A program made the position numbers and the translations under genes. Below the pieces are notes generated by a model that had not been told where the DNA came from, did no database searches, and was given only the letters and a program-made list of their open reading frames with translations. From assembly GCF_002270415.1 (NCBI RefSeq), contig NZ_NNRI01000008.1:372001-436000 (forward strand): DNA of 64,000 nucleotides. Reading direction: 5' to 3'. Below are positions 15,474-26,100 of this stretch, in pieces. Origin of the DNA: Mesorhizobium sophorae. GTDB taxonomy: Bacteria > Pseudomonadota > Alphaproteobacteria > Rhizobiales > Rhizobiaceae. Position 1 is the first letter of the stretch. The number at the start of each line of letters is the position of its first letter.

Positions 15474-18428
15474 ATGAAAAAAGGCGATCATCTCTTCCTT
15501 ATCGACGGCTCCGGTTACATCTTCCGTGCCTATCATGCACTGCCACCGCTGACCCGCAAATCCGACGGCCTGCCGGTCGGCGCCGTTTCCGGCTTCTGCA
15601 ACATGCTGTGGAAGCTGATGCTGGATGCCCGCAACACGGATGTAGGCATTGTGCCGACGCATTTCGCCGTTATTTTCGATTACTCCTCGAAAACCTTCCG
15701 CAACGATCTCTACCCCGAATACAAGGCCAACCGCTCGGCGCCGCCCGAAGACCTGATCCCGCAATTCGGTCTGATCCGCCAGGCGACCAGGGCGTTCAAC
15801 CTGCCTTGCATCGAAATCGAAGGCTACGAGGCCGACGACCTGATCGCCACTTATGCCAGGCTGGCCCGCGAAGCGGGCGGCGACACCACCATCATCTCCT
15901 CCGACAAGGACCTGATGCAGTTGGTCGGCGACACGGTCGGCATGTACGACCCGATGAAGGACCGCCAGATTGGCATTCCGGAAGTCATCGAGAAATGGGG
16001 TGTGCCGCCGGAAAAGATGGTCGACCTGCAAGCGCTGACCGGAGATTCCGTCGACAATGTGCCCGGCGTGCCCGGCATCGGGCCGAAGACGGCGGCGCAA
16101 CTGCTGGAGCAGTTTGGCGACCTCGACGGGCTGCTGGCCCGCGCCGGCGAGATCAAGCAGGACAAAAGGCGCGAATCGATCATCGCCAACGCCGACAAGG
16201 CGCGCATTTCACGCCAGTTGGTGACGCTGAAGGCCGACGTTCCTGTGGCAGAGGGTCTGGACGATTTCATCCTGCACGCGCCGGACGGACCGAAGCTGAT
16301 CGGCTTCCTCAAGACCATGGAATTCACCTCGCTGACCCGCCGCGTGGCGGAAGCAACCGGCACCGAGGCCGGCGACGTCCAGGCCGTCGCGGTGACCGTC
16401 GAGCGTGCCGACGCCGCGCATGGCCCCGATGTCGGCGCGGGAACTTCCAACGTCCGACCTGCCAAGACCGGCGAAGACGGCGCGGCAAACCAGGCCCCGG
16501 GCGCCGACAAACCCATCAGCGGCGACACCCCTTCCCTGCTCGCCGCACTGCGGTTGGAGAGCGCCGCCACCCGCAAGATCGATACGTCAGCCTATCATTG
16601 CATCCGCGATGTCGCGACCTTGAAAGCCTGGGTCGCCGAGGCAACCGAGACCGGCCTTGCCGCTTTCGATGTGAGGGCGACGTCGGCCGATCCGATGCAG
16701 GCCGAGTTGATCGGCATGTCCATTGCCACGGCGCCCGGCCGCGCCGCCTACATTCCTTTTGCCCACAAGAGCGGTAACGGTGATCTGCTCGGGGGCGGCG
16801 CGGTCGAAAACCAGATCCAGCTTCGCGAGGCGCTGGCCGTGCTGAAACCGCTGCTGGAGGACCGGTCGGTTCTCAAGATCGCACAGAACCTGAAATACGA
16901 TCTGGTCATCATGAGCCGCTACGGCATCGATGTCGCGCCTTTTGACGACACCATGCTGATCTCCTATGTGCTCGATGCCGGCACCCCTCATGGTCACGGC
17001 TTGGACTCGCTTGCCGAGAAATGGCTTGGCCACACCCCTCTCCAGCTCAAGGAGGTTACCGGCTCGGGCAAAAGCTCCGTCGGTTTCGATCAGGTCGACA
17101 TCGACAGGGCGACGGCTCATGCCGCCGAGGACGCCGATATGACGATGCGGCTCTGGCTGGTGCTGAAGCCGCGGCTTGCCGCCAAGGGCCTGGTGTCGGT
17201 TTATGAACGGCTGGAGCGGCCGCTGGTGCCGGTGCTGGCGCGCATGGAACAGCGCGGCATCTCCGTCGACCGGCAGATCCTGTCGCGGCTCTCGGGCGAA
17301 CTGGCGCAGGGCGCCGCTCGCCTCGAAGAGGAAATCTATCAGCTCATCGGCGAGCGCATCAACATCGGCTCGCCAAAACAGCTTGGAGACATCCTGTTCG
17401 GCCGCATGGGTCTGCCCGGGGGTTCGAAAACCAAGACCGGGCAATGGTCGACCTCGGCGCAGCTTCTCGAAGACCTCGCCGCCGAAGGCCATGAACTGCC
17501 GCGCAAGATCGTCGACTGGCGCCAGCTGACCAAGCTGAAATCGACCTACACCGATGCGCTGCCCGGCTTCATCCATCCGGACACCAAGCGCGTCCACACT
17601 TCCTACGCACTGGCGGCGACGACGACTGGCCGGCTGTCGTCATCCGATCCGAACCTGCAGAACATCCCGGTGCGCACCGCTGAAGGCCGCAAGATCAGGA
17701 CCGCTTTCATCGCCGACAAGGGCAATCGGCTGGTTTCGGCCGACTATAGCCAGATCGAATTGCGGGTGCTCGCCCATGTCGCCGAAATCCCGCAATTGCG
17801 ACAGGCCTTCGCCGACGGCGCCGACATCCACGCCATCACCGCATCGGAAATGTTCAATGTGCCGGTAGAAGGAATGCCTTCGGAAGTCCGCCGTCGCGCC
17901 AAGGCGATCAATTTCGGCATCATCTATGGCATTTCCGCCTTCGGCCTCGCCAACCAGCTGTCGATCCCGCGCGAAGAAGCAAGCAACTACATCAAGAAGT
18001 ATTTCGAGCGCTTCCCCGGTATCCGCGACTACATCGAGGAGACCAAGGCCTACGCCCGCGAGCACGGCTTCGTCGAAACGATCTTCGGCCGCCGCATCCA
18101 CTATCCTGACATCCGATCCTCCAATCCCTCGGTCCGCGCGTTCAACGAGCGCGCCTCGATCAACGCCCGCCTGCAAGGCACCGCCGCCGACATCATCCGC
18201 CGCGCCATGGTGCGCATGGACGAGGCGCTGGAGAAGGCGAAGCTGTCGGCCCGCATGCTGCTGCAGGTGCATGACGAGTTGATCTTCGAGACGGTCGAGG
18301 CGGAAGTCGAGGCGACGATCCCCGTCGTGCGTCACATCATGGAGAACGCGGCGATGCCGGCGGTGTCGATGTCGGTGCCGCTGCATGTCGACGCCCGCGC
18401 CGCCAACAACTGGGACGAGGCCCATTGA
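15474..18428 (+). CDS. polA: DNA polymerase I
   Basis: 984 residues with the three expected modules: N-terminal 5'-3' exonuclease (FLIDGSGYIFRAYHALPPL, then DSVDNVPGVPGIGPKTA), a 3'-5' exonuclease-like domain (about 385-580), and a family A polymerase (SADYSQIELRVLAH, RRRAKAINFGIIYGIS, LLQVHDELIFE). It fills gaps in repair and Okazaki fragment processing. The 3'-5' exonuclease motif I reads FDVRATS, where most PolI proteins have FDTET: Asp399 is kept but the second acid is Arg401. Motif III has His549 in place of the usual Tyr, with Asp553 kept. Proofreading may be weak. The start at 15474 is set by the family N-terminus. Confidence 0.95.
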   Translation: MKKGDHLFLIDGSGYIFRAYHALPPLTRKSDGLPVGAVSGFCNMLWKLMLDARNTDVGIVPTHFAVIFDYSSKTFRNDLYPEYKANRSAPPEDLIPQFGLIRQATRAFNLPCIEIEGYEADDLIATYARLAREAGGDTTIISSDKDLMQLVGDTVGMYDPMKDRQIGIPEVIEKWGVPPEKMVDLQALTGDSVDNVPGVPGIGPKTAAQLLEQFGDLDGLLARAGEIKQDKRRESIIANADKARISRQLVTLKADVPVAEGLDDFILHAPDGPKLIGFLKTMEFTSLTRRVAEATGTEAGDVQAVAVTVERADAAHGPDVGAGTSNVRPAKTGEDGAANQAPGADKPISGDTPSLLAALRLESAATRKIDTSAYHCIRDVATLKAWVAEATETGLAAFDVRATSADPMQAELIGMSIATAPGRAAYIPFAHKSGNGDLLGGGAVENQIQLREALAVLKPLLEDRSVLKIAQNLKYDLVIMSRYGIDVAPFDDTMLISYVLDAGTPHGHGLDSLAEKWLGHTPLQLKEVTGSGKSSVGFDQVDIDRATAHAAEDADMTMRLWLVLKPRLAAKGLVSVYERLERPLVPVLARMEQRGISVDRQILSRLSGELAQGAARLEEEIYQLIGERINIGSPKQLGDILFGRMGLPGGSKTKTGQWSTSAQLLEDLAAEGHELPRKIVDWRQLTKLKSTYTDALPGFIHPDTKRVHTSYALAATTTGRLSSSDPNLQNIPVRTAEGRKIRTAFIADKGNRLVSADYSQIELRVLAHVAEIPQLRQAFADGADIHAITASEMFNVPVEGMPSEVRRRAKAINFGIIYGISAFGLANQLSIPREEASNYIKKYFERFPGIRDYIEETKAYAREHGFVETIFGRRIHYPDIRSSNPSVRAFNERASINARLQGTAADIIRRAMVRMDEALEKAKLSARMLLQVHDELIFETVEAEVEATIPVVRHIMENAAMPAVSMSVPLHVDARAANNWDEAH

Positions 18429-18438
18429 AGTGAGCGAA

Positions 18439-19059
18439 ATGCTGCCGTTCTCAACGGCCACATTCCTCTCATTCGCGCTGGCGTCGATGCTGATCGAACT
18501 GACGCCAGGCCCCAACATGACTTACCTGGCACTGGTTTCGGCGAGCCACGGCCGCAGGGCGGGCTTCGCCACCGTGGCGGGCATCGCGTCGGGTCTGGCG
18601 GCCATTGGCGGCATCGCCGCCCTGGGCGTCGCCGAAGTGATTCAGGCGTCGCCCTTGCTCTACGAGGGTCTCCGCTGGGCAGGCATTCTGTTCCTGCTTT
18701 ATCTCGCTTGGGAGGGTTGGACCGCTGGAACCGATGTGGTTTCGAACAAGGGCAATCCGGGTGGGAAGTATTTCTGGCGCGGATTTGTCACCAATCTCCT
18801 CAATCCGAAGGCGGCGATCTTCTATGTCGCCGTGCTGCCGACCTTCGTCGAGGCCGGACGGCCGATACTTGCGCAGACTGTCCTGCTTATCCTGACCTAT
18901 GTGGCCATCGCGACAGCCATCCATGGACTGATAGTCGTGTTAGCGGGAGCGCTGCAGCCATTCCTCAACGATCCACGGCTGGAACGAACCAGCCGACGGC
19001 TGCTTTCGGCCTTGCTGGCGCTCGTTGCGTTCTGGTTTGCCTGGTCGACCGCGCGTTAG
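18439..19059 (+). CDS. LysE/RhtB family amino-acid exporter
   Basis: 206 residues with about six hydrophobic segments and the family signature near the N-terminus, ELTPGPNMTYLALVSAS, followed by GRRAGFATVAGIASG. It should export amino acids or related small molecules across the inner membrane; the substrate is unknown. The ATG at 18439 gives the family length; a GTG nine bases upstream is possible. It begins 10 bp after the polA stop and so may be co-transcribed. Its stop overlaps the stop of the convergent zur gene by 4 bp. Confidence 0.87.
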   Translation: MLPFSTATFLSFALASMLIELTPGPNMTYLALVSASHGRRAGFATVAGIASGLAAIGGIAALGVAEVIQASPLLYEGLRWAGILFLLYLAWEGWTAGTDVVSNKGNPGGKYFWRGFVTNLLNPKAAIFYVAVLPTFVEAGRPILAQTVLLILTYVAIATAIHGLIVVLAGALQPFLNDPRLERTSRRLLSALLALVAFWFAWSTAR

Positions 19060-19460
19060 GCCGCTTCAGCCAAACACTTCGCACATGTCCCGCGAAATTC
19101 GATCACCGCCTTCTTGGCGGCGAAGCCTGTCGAGCGCACCCATTCGTCCAGCCGGTGGTCGACATCGTGATCGGACATTTCGGTGACCTGCCCGCATGTG
19201 TCGCAGATGGCGAAGGCGGTCATCGAATGGCTGTGGTCATGCGGCTCGGCGCAAGCGACGAAGGAGTTGATGCTTTCGAGCCGATGCACGAAGCCGGACT
19301 TCACCAGCGTGTCGAGTGCCCGGTAGACCTGCAGCGGCGCGCGAAAACCGCGCTCACGCAGCTGGTCGAGCAAGGTGTAGGCGCTGAGCGGCCCGCTGGC
19401 GGCCTCGAGTTTCTCGAGCACGCACAGCTGGTTCTTCGTCAGCACATCCCTTGCCGCCAT
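19056..19460 (-). CDS. zur: Fur family regulator, zinc uptake regulator Zur
   Basis: 134 residues. The N-terminal winged helix (LTKNQLCVLEKLEA..., APLQVYRALDTLVKSGFVHRLES) precedes the dimerisation and metal domain. HDHSHSMTAF and CDTCG ... CAKC provide the structural zinc cysteines and sensor histidines that mark Zur rather than Fur. As Zn-bound repressor it would control high-affinity zinc uptake genes. None lie in this window, so regulation is in trans. It is divergent from the caspase operon, with 260 bp between; I found no convincing Zur box there. Confidence 0.85.
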   Translation of the reverse strand: MAARDVLTKNQLCVLEKLEAASGPLSAYTLLDQLRERGFRAPLQVYRALDTLVKSGFVHRLESINSFVACAEPHDHSHSMTAFAICDTCGQVTEMSDHDVDHRLDEWVRSTGFAAKKAVIEFRGTCAKCLAEAA

Positions 19461-19720
19461 GATCCTGTTTCCAACCTGTCCTGCGTCGCTCGCGCATCAT
19501 TTCCGCGCGCAAACGATCCCTATCCATCCAGATAGCGACGAACAGGCATTTTTGCTACTGTTTACAACATCTCTGCCCCGGAAGGCTGTCGAGAAAGCCT
19601 ATCGTCGACCGGAACGGGGTAACAGGCGGGTTGCTCTGCGATGCAACATTCAAAATACTGACAAAATCTTCGGCAAGGATTGCCGCGCTTGGGAATTCGA
19701 TCGGGCTTGGGGAAGCAATC

Positions 19721-21925
19721 ATGATCAAATTGACGCGGCGGACGCTGCTGGTCGGCACGTCCGCGCTGACGATGGCTGGCGCGGTGTCGTTCAGGACCAT
19801 GGCAGCATCGCGCACTTACCATGCGCTGCTGGTCGCCTGCACCGAATATCCGAACCTGCCGCAGAGGAACTGGCTGATCGGACCGAAGAACGATGCGGGC
19901 CTGGTCCACGAGTACCTGTTGAAGAACGTGCCCGACCCGGTGCGGTTCGCGCCCGAGAATGTCACGCTGCTGGCCAAGGACGTCCCAGGCGCAAATGGCT
20001 TGCCGACCCATGCCGCGATCAAGGCCGCGCTGGCCGACCTCGCCTCCAAGGTGCAGCGCGACGATTTCGTCTATCTGCACCTGTCCGGTCACGGCGCCCA
20101 GCAGCCGGAGAGGGTCAAGGGCGACGAGACCGACGGGCTCGACGAGATTTTCCTGCCCGTCGACATCGACAAATGGATCAACCGTGATGCTGGCGTGCCG
20201 AATGCGCTGGTCGACAACGAGATCGGTGCTGCGCTCGACGCCATCCGCAACAAAGGCGCCTTCGTCTGGGTCGTGTTCGATTGCTGCCATTCCGGCACCG
20301 CGACCCGCGCTGTCGAAGTCGACGACGAGATGGAGCGCAAGGTCGAGTTCGCCGACCTGGTCGGCGGCAGCGAAGCCGAGCGGGCCGCGGCGATCAAGGC
20401 TTGTGACGAGGTGACATCCGCCGCCGGCTCGCGCGGCGTCGACGACAACGGCAAGCGCAAGCCCGCCTTCAACCTGACCCCGACCGGCGGCGAACCGATC
20501 ACCAAGGGCAAGCTGGTCGCCTTCTATGCCGCGCAGACAGTGGAGACGACGCCGGAGATGCCGCTGCCCAAGGGCACGACCGATGCACCCCGGTTCGGTC
20601 TGTTCACCTTCACCATCCTGTCGAAACTGGCCGAGAACCCGAACGTCACCTATCGCCAGCTCGGCCAGGCCGTGCTGCAGCAATATTCGGCCGACAGCCG
20701 CACGCGCCCGACACCGCTGTTCGAGGGCGAACTCGATGCCCGCGTGTTCGGCACCGACAAGACGGACGCGGTCATGCAATGGCCTGTTGTCATCAAGGAT
20801 GGCGACGCGACGATCGGCGCCGGCCTGCTGCATCGCCTCACCCCCGGCAGCAAGCTCGCCATCCTGCCGTCGGCGCTGTCGCAGCTTTCTGACGCTGTCG
20901 GCTTTCTCGAGGTGCAGTCAGCCAGGAACCTGGAGAGCCGGGTCAAGCCGGTCGAATTCGACAAAAAGCCGGCGCTGAAGCTCGCCGATATTCCCGCCAA
21001 CGCCTATGCGCGAGTGGCCGAGATCGCCGTCGACTACAAGCTCGCCGTGGCGCGGCCGGCGGCGACCAAGGGACTGGAAAAGCAAACCGCTCTGGTCAAT
21101 TCGGTTCTCGACGAATTGGCTACGGCCAAGGAAACCGGCTTCAACATCGAACTGGTCGACCCCGGCAAGAGCGCCGAGCTTCGCTTTGCGGTGATGCGCG
21201 AGAATGCCATTGCCGGCGCTGCCAAGGACGCGACCGACAAGCCAGCGCTGTGGTTCCTGCCGGCCTCGGGCGACGTGACCTTGAAGGACGGCAGCAAGCC
21301 GCCGCTGATCATCATTCACATGGATGACCGGAAAAAGCTGGTCGAGGCCACGACCAGAAATCTGCGCACCATCTTCCGTGCCACCGGGCTGTCGCGGCTG
21401 GCGGCGGCATCCGACTACAAGCCGGAGGACGTCGATGTCCAGTTCCAGGTCAAACGCCGTGACAAGGATGGTCTCGAACCGTTGCAGGCTTCGGTGGTGC
21501 CTCGCGTCTCCCCGGGCGACGAAGTGCATGTGTTGGCAAAGAACAGCTCTGATCTGCTGGTCGACATCAACGTGCTCTATGTCGGCAGCGACTATTCGAT
21601 CACCCACATCGTCGCCGAGCGCCTGGCGCCGCAAGCCTCGCTCGAAGAGGGGCTGCTGGCCTTCACCGACACCAGCTTCGGCATGGAAAGGATGATCGCG
21701 GTTTTGACCGAGGCGCCGCCGGAAAGCGAGAAGGAGGATCTGAGCTTCCTGGCGCAGGACGGCGTTGCGTCCATGACGCGCGGGCTAGGCCCTGCCAGCT
21801 TCTCCGACATGCTGACCGATATCGGCATGGCGCCGGCAACCCGCTCGGTGATGCGGCTCGCCGACAAGAGCGGCCCGAAGGGCGCGGTGATGATCTTCCC
21901 TATGGAAACGGTGCCACGCGCCTGA
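19721..21925 (+). CDS. Tat-exported metacaspase-like (C14) protein
   Basis: 734 residues. The N-terminus has a twin-arginine signal (TRRTLLVGTSALTMAG), so export in folded form is likely. A caspase p20-like domain follows (about 32-200) with the catalytic dyad: His124 in LSGHG and Cys189 in FDCCHSG, the metacaspase-type signature with the Asp that favours basic P1 residues. The remaining ~500 residues are not clearly assignable; a C-terminal stretch (VHVLAKNSSDLLVDINVLY) recalls DUF4384-like domains found with bacterial caspases. The start at 19721 is preceded by GGGGAAG. It is the first gene of a five-gene operon whose fourth gene carries another caspase domain. Confidence 0.87.
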   Translation: MIKLTRRTLLVGTSALTMAGAVSFRTMAASRTYHALLVACTEYPNLPQRNWLIGPKNDAGLVHEYLLKNVPDPVRFAPENVTLLAKDVPGANGLPTHAAIKAALADLASKVQRDDFVYLHLSGHGAQQPERVKGDETDGLDEIFLPVDIDKWINRDAGVPNALVDNEIGAALDAIRNKGAFVWVVFDCCHSGTATRAVEVDDEMERKVEFADLVGGSEAERAAAIKACDEVTSAAGSRGVDDNGKRKPAFNLTPTGGEPITKGKLVAFYAAQTVETTPEMPLPKGTTDAPRFGLFTFTILSKLAENPNVTYRQLGQAVLQQYSADSRTRPTPLFEGELDARVFGTDKTDAVMQWPVVIKDGDATIGAGLLHRLTPGSKLAILPSALSQLSDAVGFLEVQSARNLESRVKPVEFDKKPALKLADIPANAYARVAEIAVDYKLAVARPAATKGLEKQTALVNSVLDELATAKETGFNIELVDPGKSAELRFAVMRENAIAGAAKDATDKPALWFLPASGDVTLKDGSKPPLIIIHMDDRKKLVEATTRNLRTIFRATGLSRLAAASDYKPEDVDVQFQVKRRDKDGLEPLQASVVPRVSPGDEVHVLAKNSSDLLVDINVLYVGSDYSITHIVAERLAPQASLEEGLLAFTDTSFGMERMIAVLTEAPPESEKEDLSFLAQDGVASMTRGLGPASFSDMLTDIGMAPATRSVMRLADKSGPKGAVMIFPMETVPRA

Positions 21926-22037
21926 CCGAATGCCGGCACAAGGGCCGGACCGGCTCTTGCGCGATCGGCGCGATATGAGAACATTCCCGGCGGGCACAAT
22001 GGCGCATGACGGCCTGACGAAGCGGATAGGATCGATT

Positions 22038-22418
22038 GTGAAGAAATCTATGTTTTCCTGGCGTGGATCGGTGGCCGGCCTTGCCGGCAGCCTGTTGCTG
22101 ATCGCCAATGCTTCGGCGGACGAGGCCTGCGGCCTTTGTGTCAATCAGATCGTCACCAACTCTGAACTGGCAACCTGTTTTCTCGATCAGTATGACCAGA
22201 TCGCCAAAAGCGGCAACGGAGCGGTTGTCGTCGATCTCAGCAACTGCGCCTCGCGGGGCGTGGTCGAGGCGCTGCCGTCACCGAACAAGGGGGCGGCGGA
22301 GCCCGATGTGCAGTTCATGATTTCGCGCCTGCAACTGGAATGCCTGAAAAAGAAGCTGGAGGCGCCCGGCATCGTGCTGGATCCCTCCGCCGTCATCGAA
22401 CTGGACAGCTGCCAATGA
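22038..22418 (+). CDS. Small exported Cys-rich hypothetical protein
   Basis: About 126 residues from a GTG start at 22038 preceded by GGATAGGATC; Met codons at 22050 and 21999 are alternatives. The N-terminus is a Sec signal peptide (basic KKS, then GLAGSLLLIANASA). The mature part holds six cysteines (CGLC, then TCF, NCA, ECL and a final SC), suggesting a disulfide-bonded periplasmic domain. I do not recognise the family. Its stop overlaps the next gene's ATG, so it belongs to the caspase operon. Confidence 0.7.
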   Translation: MKKSMFSWRGSVAGLAGSLLLIANASADEACGLCVNQIVTNSELATCFLDQYDQIAKSGNGAVVVDLSNCASRGVVEALPSPNKGAAEPDVQFMISRLQLECLKKKLEAPGIVLDPSAVIELDSCQ

Positions 22419-23125
22419 AAAAGCCGGCGGCCAACACCAGGCAAACGGCAGCTACCGCCGCCCCAGCAAAGGCGCCAGCCACGAAGCCGGCTTTGCCGGA
22501 AACCACCGAGGGGTTTCCGTGGCCGAGCAGCCACGAGATCAAGAAGGAATCGAACCCGTTCACCGACCGCGACTGGCGCATGCTGATCTATGCCTGGTCG
22601 GGCCTGTTGGTGCGTCTGGCCATCATCTTCACGTTGATGTTCTCGATCTATCAGTTCCTTGCCAACCAGGAGCAGAAGCGCGTCGAGCAGACCATGTCGC
22701 TGGTTGAGCTCTGGGAAACCAAGGACTACCAGCAGGCGCAGCGCGCGCTGAAGGATCGTCTTGCCGCCCTCAACGCCAAATACGACAATCTGCTCAGCGC
22801 CAACCCCTCGCCGACCGAGGAGCAGGTGTTCCGCCAGCGGATCGGCATCGAGGCGATGACCGCCAGCGGTGGCGACATGCCACTCGCCGATTTCAGCGAA
22901 AACTTCGACCGCATCGTCTATTTCCTCAACCGCCTGTCGTTCTGCATCGACGGCGATCTGTGTTCGCGCAAAGTGACCGACGCTTATTTCCGCGACTATG
23001 CCGTCTCGTTCTGGAGTTATTTTGCCGGCTATGTCGACAAGCAGCGCAAGGCGGGTTCACCGACTTTCGCCACGGCGATCGAGGCTTATGTGCGCAATGG
23101 GCAACCCGCGGCCGAAGTCAAATAG
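22415..23125 (+). CDS. Single-pass membrane protein of the caspase operon
   Basis: 236 residues. A Pro/Ala/Lys-rich N-terminal tail (about 1-30) is followed by one membrane segment (about 56-83), a helical charged region (VEQTMSLVELWETKDYQQAQ), and a C-terminal helical part with FDRIVYFLNRLSFCIDGDLC and YFRDYAVSFWSYFAGYV. The last pattern resembles DUF4760-like helical domains, but I am not certain. It overlaps the preceding gene by ATGA and ends two bases before the WD40-caspase start. It could be a membrane anchor or scaffold for the exported partners; that is inference. Confidence 0.8.
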   Translation: MKKPAANTRQTAATAAPAKAPATKPALPETTEGFPWPSSHEIKKESNPFTDRDWRMLIYAWSGLLVRLAIIFTLMFSIYQFLANQEQKRVEQTMSLVELWETKDYQQAQRALKDRLAALNAKYDNLLSANPSPTEEQVFRQRIGIEAMTASGGDMPLADFSENFDRIVYFLNRLSFCIDGDLCSRKVTDAYFRDYAVSFWSYFAGYVDKQRKAGSPTFATAIEAYVRNGQPAAEVK

Positions 23126-23127
23126 CG

Positions 23128-26100
23128 ATGGGAGGAGCAGCCCGCCGCCTCCTGCGTGCCTGCTGCTGGCTCGCCATGGCCGGTGCGCTTGCTGTCGCAT
23201 CGGCTGCTAACGCCGAAGAGGCGGCTGACTTCCACCTCGATCTCGACACCGGCGGTCATAGTGCGCAGGTCACTGACCTCACCTTCACGCCCGACGGCGA
23301 CGACATCGTCTCGGCATCGAACGACAAGACCATCCGCATCTGGGACTGGCAGAGCGGGGTGACGCTGCGCACCATTCGCGGCTATCTCGGCAATGGCAGC
23401 GACGGTAAGATCTTCGCGGTCGCGGTCTCGCCGGATGGCAAGACGATTGCCGCCGGCGGCTATTTCGGCGCCAGCCTCGGCGACAGGCCACCCTATGGCG
23501 ACATCCGGCTGTTCGACTTTGCCACCGGCAAAATGAAGGCGGTGCTCAAGGCCGCCGACTACGCGACCTACGACCTCGCTTTCTCTCCCGACGGCAAAAC
23601 CCTGGCTGCTGGTGGCGCCGACGGTGTCGTCTATCTCTGGCGGCTGGACGACAAATCCGCGACCGGGTGGACGCTGGACAAGAAGCTCGATGCCGATTCC
23701 TGGCACATCGACAAGCTCGCCTTCGCTGCCGCAGGGACTAGGCTGGCGGCGACCACCACCGACAACGGCATCCGGCTCTGGGACGTCGCGAAGGGCGAGG
23801 AGATCGCCTTGCCGGCCGAGGCCGAACCGTTGCGGGATATCAGTGTCATGGCGTTGGCCGTCTCGCCGGATGGCAGCCTGTTTGCCACCGGCAGCAAGGA
23901 CGGGCAGGTCCAGCTCTGGCACGCAGCAGACGGCACAATGGTGCGCGCCATGCCAACGCAGGATTTCCTCATCGGCTCGCTGACCTTTGCCAAGGGGTCG
24001 CGACTGGTCGCCTCCTGCGGCTATCGCTGCGCCGACAAGCATCGCTCCGTCGTGTGGAACACCGGCACCGGCGAAAAGGTGCTCGACTATACCGGCCATG
24101 ACGGCACGGTCTATGCCAGCACCGCCAATGCCGATGGCTCGCTGGTGGCAACCGCCGGCGGCACGCGCAACGCCATTCAGGTCTGGGATCCCACGACTAG
24201 CGAGCGCAAGGCCCTGCTGCAGGGAGTGGGTGAACCGGTGACCGCCGTCGGCATCGACGTAGCGAATGACGTCATCGCCTGGGGCAATGCCAACCCTTGC
24301 CCCGAGCGCGTGTCCTGTCCGGAGGAACAAGGCGCACTGGACAACAGGCTGGTGCTGCCGACCACCGAGCGATTCTTCGACGACCCGCAGCCGCTGGCGG
24401 AGCCGGGCTCGTTTGCCCGCGCCGCGTTGACAGACGGCCAGTGGTCGCTGCGCGCCACGGAGGGAGGCAAGGACGCGTTGGAAAACGCGGTGCTGGAGAT
24501 CGCCAATGGCGGCAAGATGGTGCGCAGTATCGAGAACGATGCCACCAATGGCTTTGTCCATTCGGCCTTCACGCTGATCGACAACGGCCTTGGCCTGATC
24601 ACCGGCGGCAATGACGGCACGCTGCTCGAATACAGGACGCCGACAGCGAGAGTGTCGGGCGAATTCACCGGCCATACCGGCGAAATCAACGCCATGGTTG
24701 CCTCGGAAAAAGCCGGCCTGCTTGTCACCGGCAGCGCCGACCAAACGCTCAGGCTGTGGAATCTGAAGACGCACGAGCTGATCGTCTCGATGTTCTTCGC
24801 CGGCTCGCAATGGATCGCGTGGATGCCGCAGGGCTACTACTATTCCTCGGATGAAGGCGACAAGCTGATCGGCTGGCAGGTCAACCAGGGCCGCGACCAT
24901 GAAGGCCGCTTCATCCGCGCCGGCCAATTGAAGAAATATCTCTGGAGCCCGGAGATGGTTCGCCGCGCGATCATCCTGCGCAGCGCCAAACAGGCGGTCA
25001 AGGAGATGCGGCCAGGCGTCGACAACGAGTTGCAGAAACTGCTGCAGCGCAAGCCGCCGGAGTTCGACATCCGTCTCGCCGCCGACCAGAGCAAGGTGCG
25101 TGACGGTTATGTCGCCGTCGAGATCACCGGCGCCGGGCAAGCCGGGACCGATGTCGCCGGCTTCTCGATCCTGTCGAACAGCCGCAATGTCGGCGACGTC
25201 ACCGCCCGGTCGGTGGACAGCGACAACACCATCGTCGAGATACCGGTCGAGAATGGCGAAAACACCATCCGCATCACCGGCACCAACGAATTCGGTTATC
25301 TGACCGAACGCAGCGTAACGGCGCTGGCAAGGAAGACCGAGAAGGCCGAGGCCAAGGGCAAGCTCTATGTCGCGGTCATCGGCGTCGACAAATATCCGTT
25401 CCTGACCAACGCCTGTTCGGGCCACGCCTGCGACCTGCGCTACCCCGTCAATGACGCCACCGAATTCCTCAAGGTGATTTCGCAGAAATCGGCGCCGCTG
25501 TTCTCATCGATGGAGACACTGGTGCTGGTCAACCGTGAAGCGCTCGATGAGGCCCCCGACAAGGCCAGGCAGACTTATTCAATCGCCAGCGCCGACGGCA
25601 TCATGGAGCCCGACTCCGACACGATCGACGACCAGCTCGCCGATTTCCTCGACAGACCGGGCGAACACGACACCACGATCATCTTCGTCGCCGGCCACGG
25701 CATCAACATCGACGAGGACTATTATTTCATCCCGACCGACGGCCGCAAACAGGATGCCGAGCGCTGGAAGCGCTCCTCGCTTGTCGACTGGTCGGACATC
25801 CAGAAATCGGTCGAGCGGGCCAAGGGCATGCGCTTCATGCTGCTCGACACCTGCCATGCCGCCAACGCCTTCAACCCGCGCCTGGAAAAGGACGCGCAGG
25901 ATGCGCGCATCGTCGTGTTTTCGGCCACCGCAGCCAACAACACCGCCGCCGAACTGCCTGAACTCGGCCACGGCGTCTTCACCTATTCGATCCTCGAAGG
26001 CCTGCGCGGCAAAGCCAGGACGTCGGACGGCGGCGTTACGCTGTTCGGCCTTGCCGACTACATTTCACGCGAGGTGGTGCGGCTGACATCATCGAAACAG

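Noticed and set aside
19461..19720. Zur box in the zur/caspase spacer
   Set aside because: No convincing palindrome of the Zur type was found; autoregulation cannot be claimed.
23086..25425. Minus-strand frame of 779 codons opposite the WD40-caspase gene
   Set aside because: No start signal, no domain, and composition expected of an antisense frame of a GC-rich gene.
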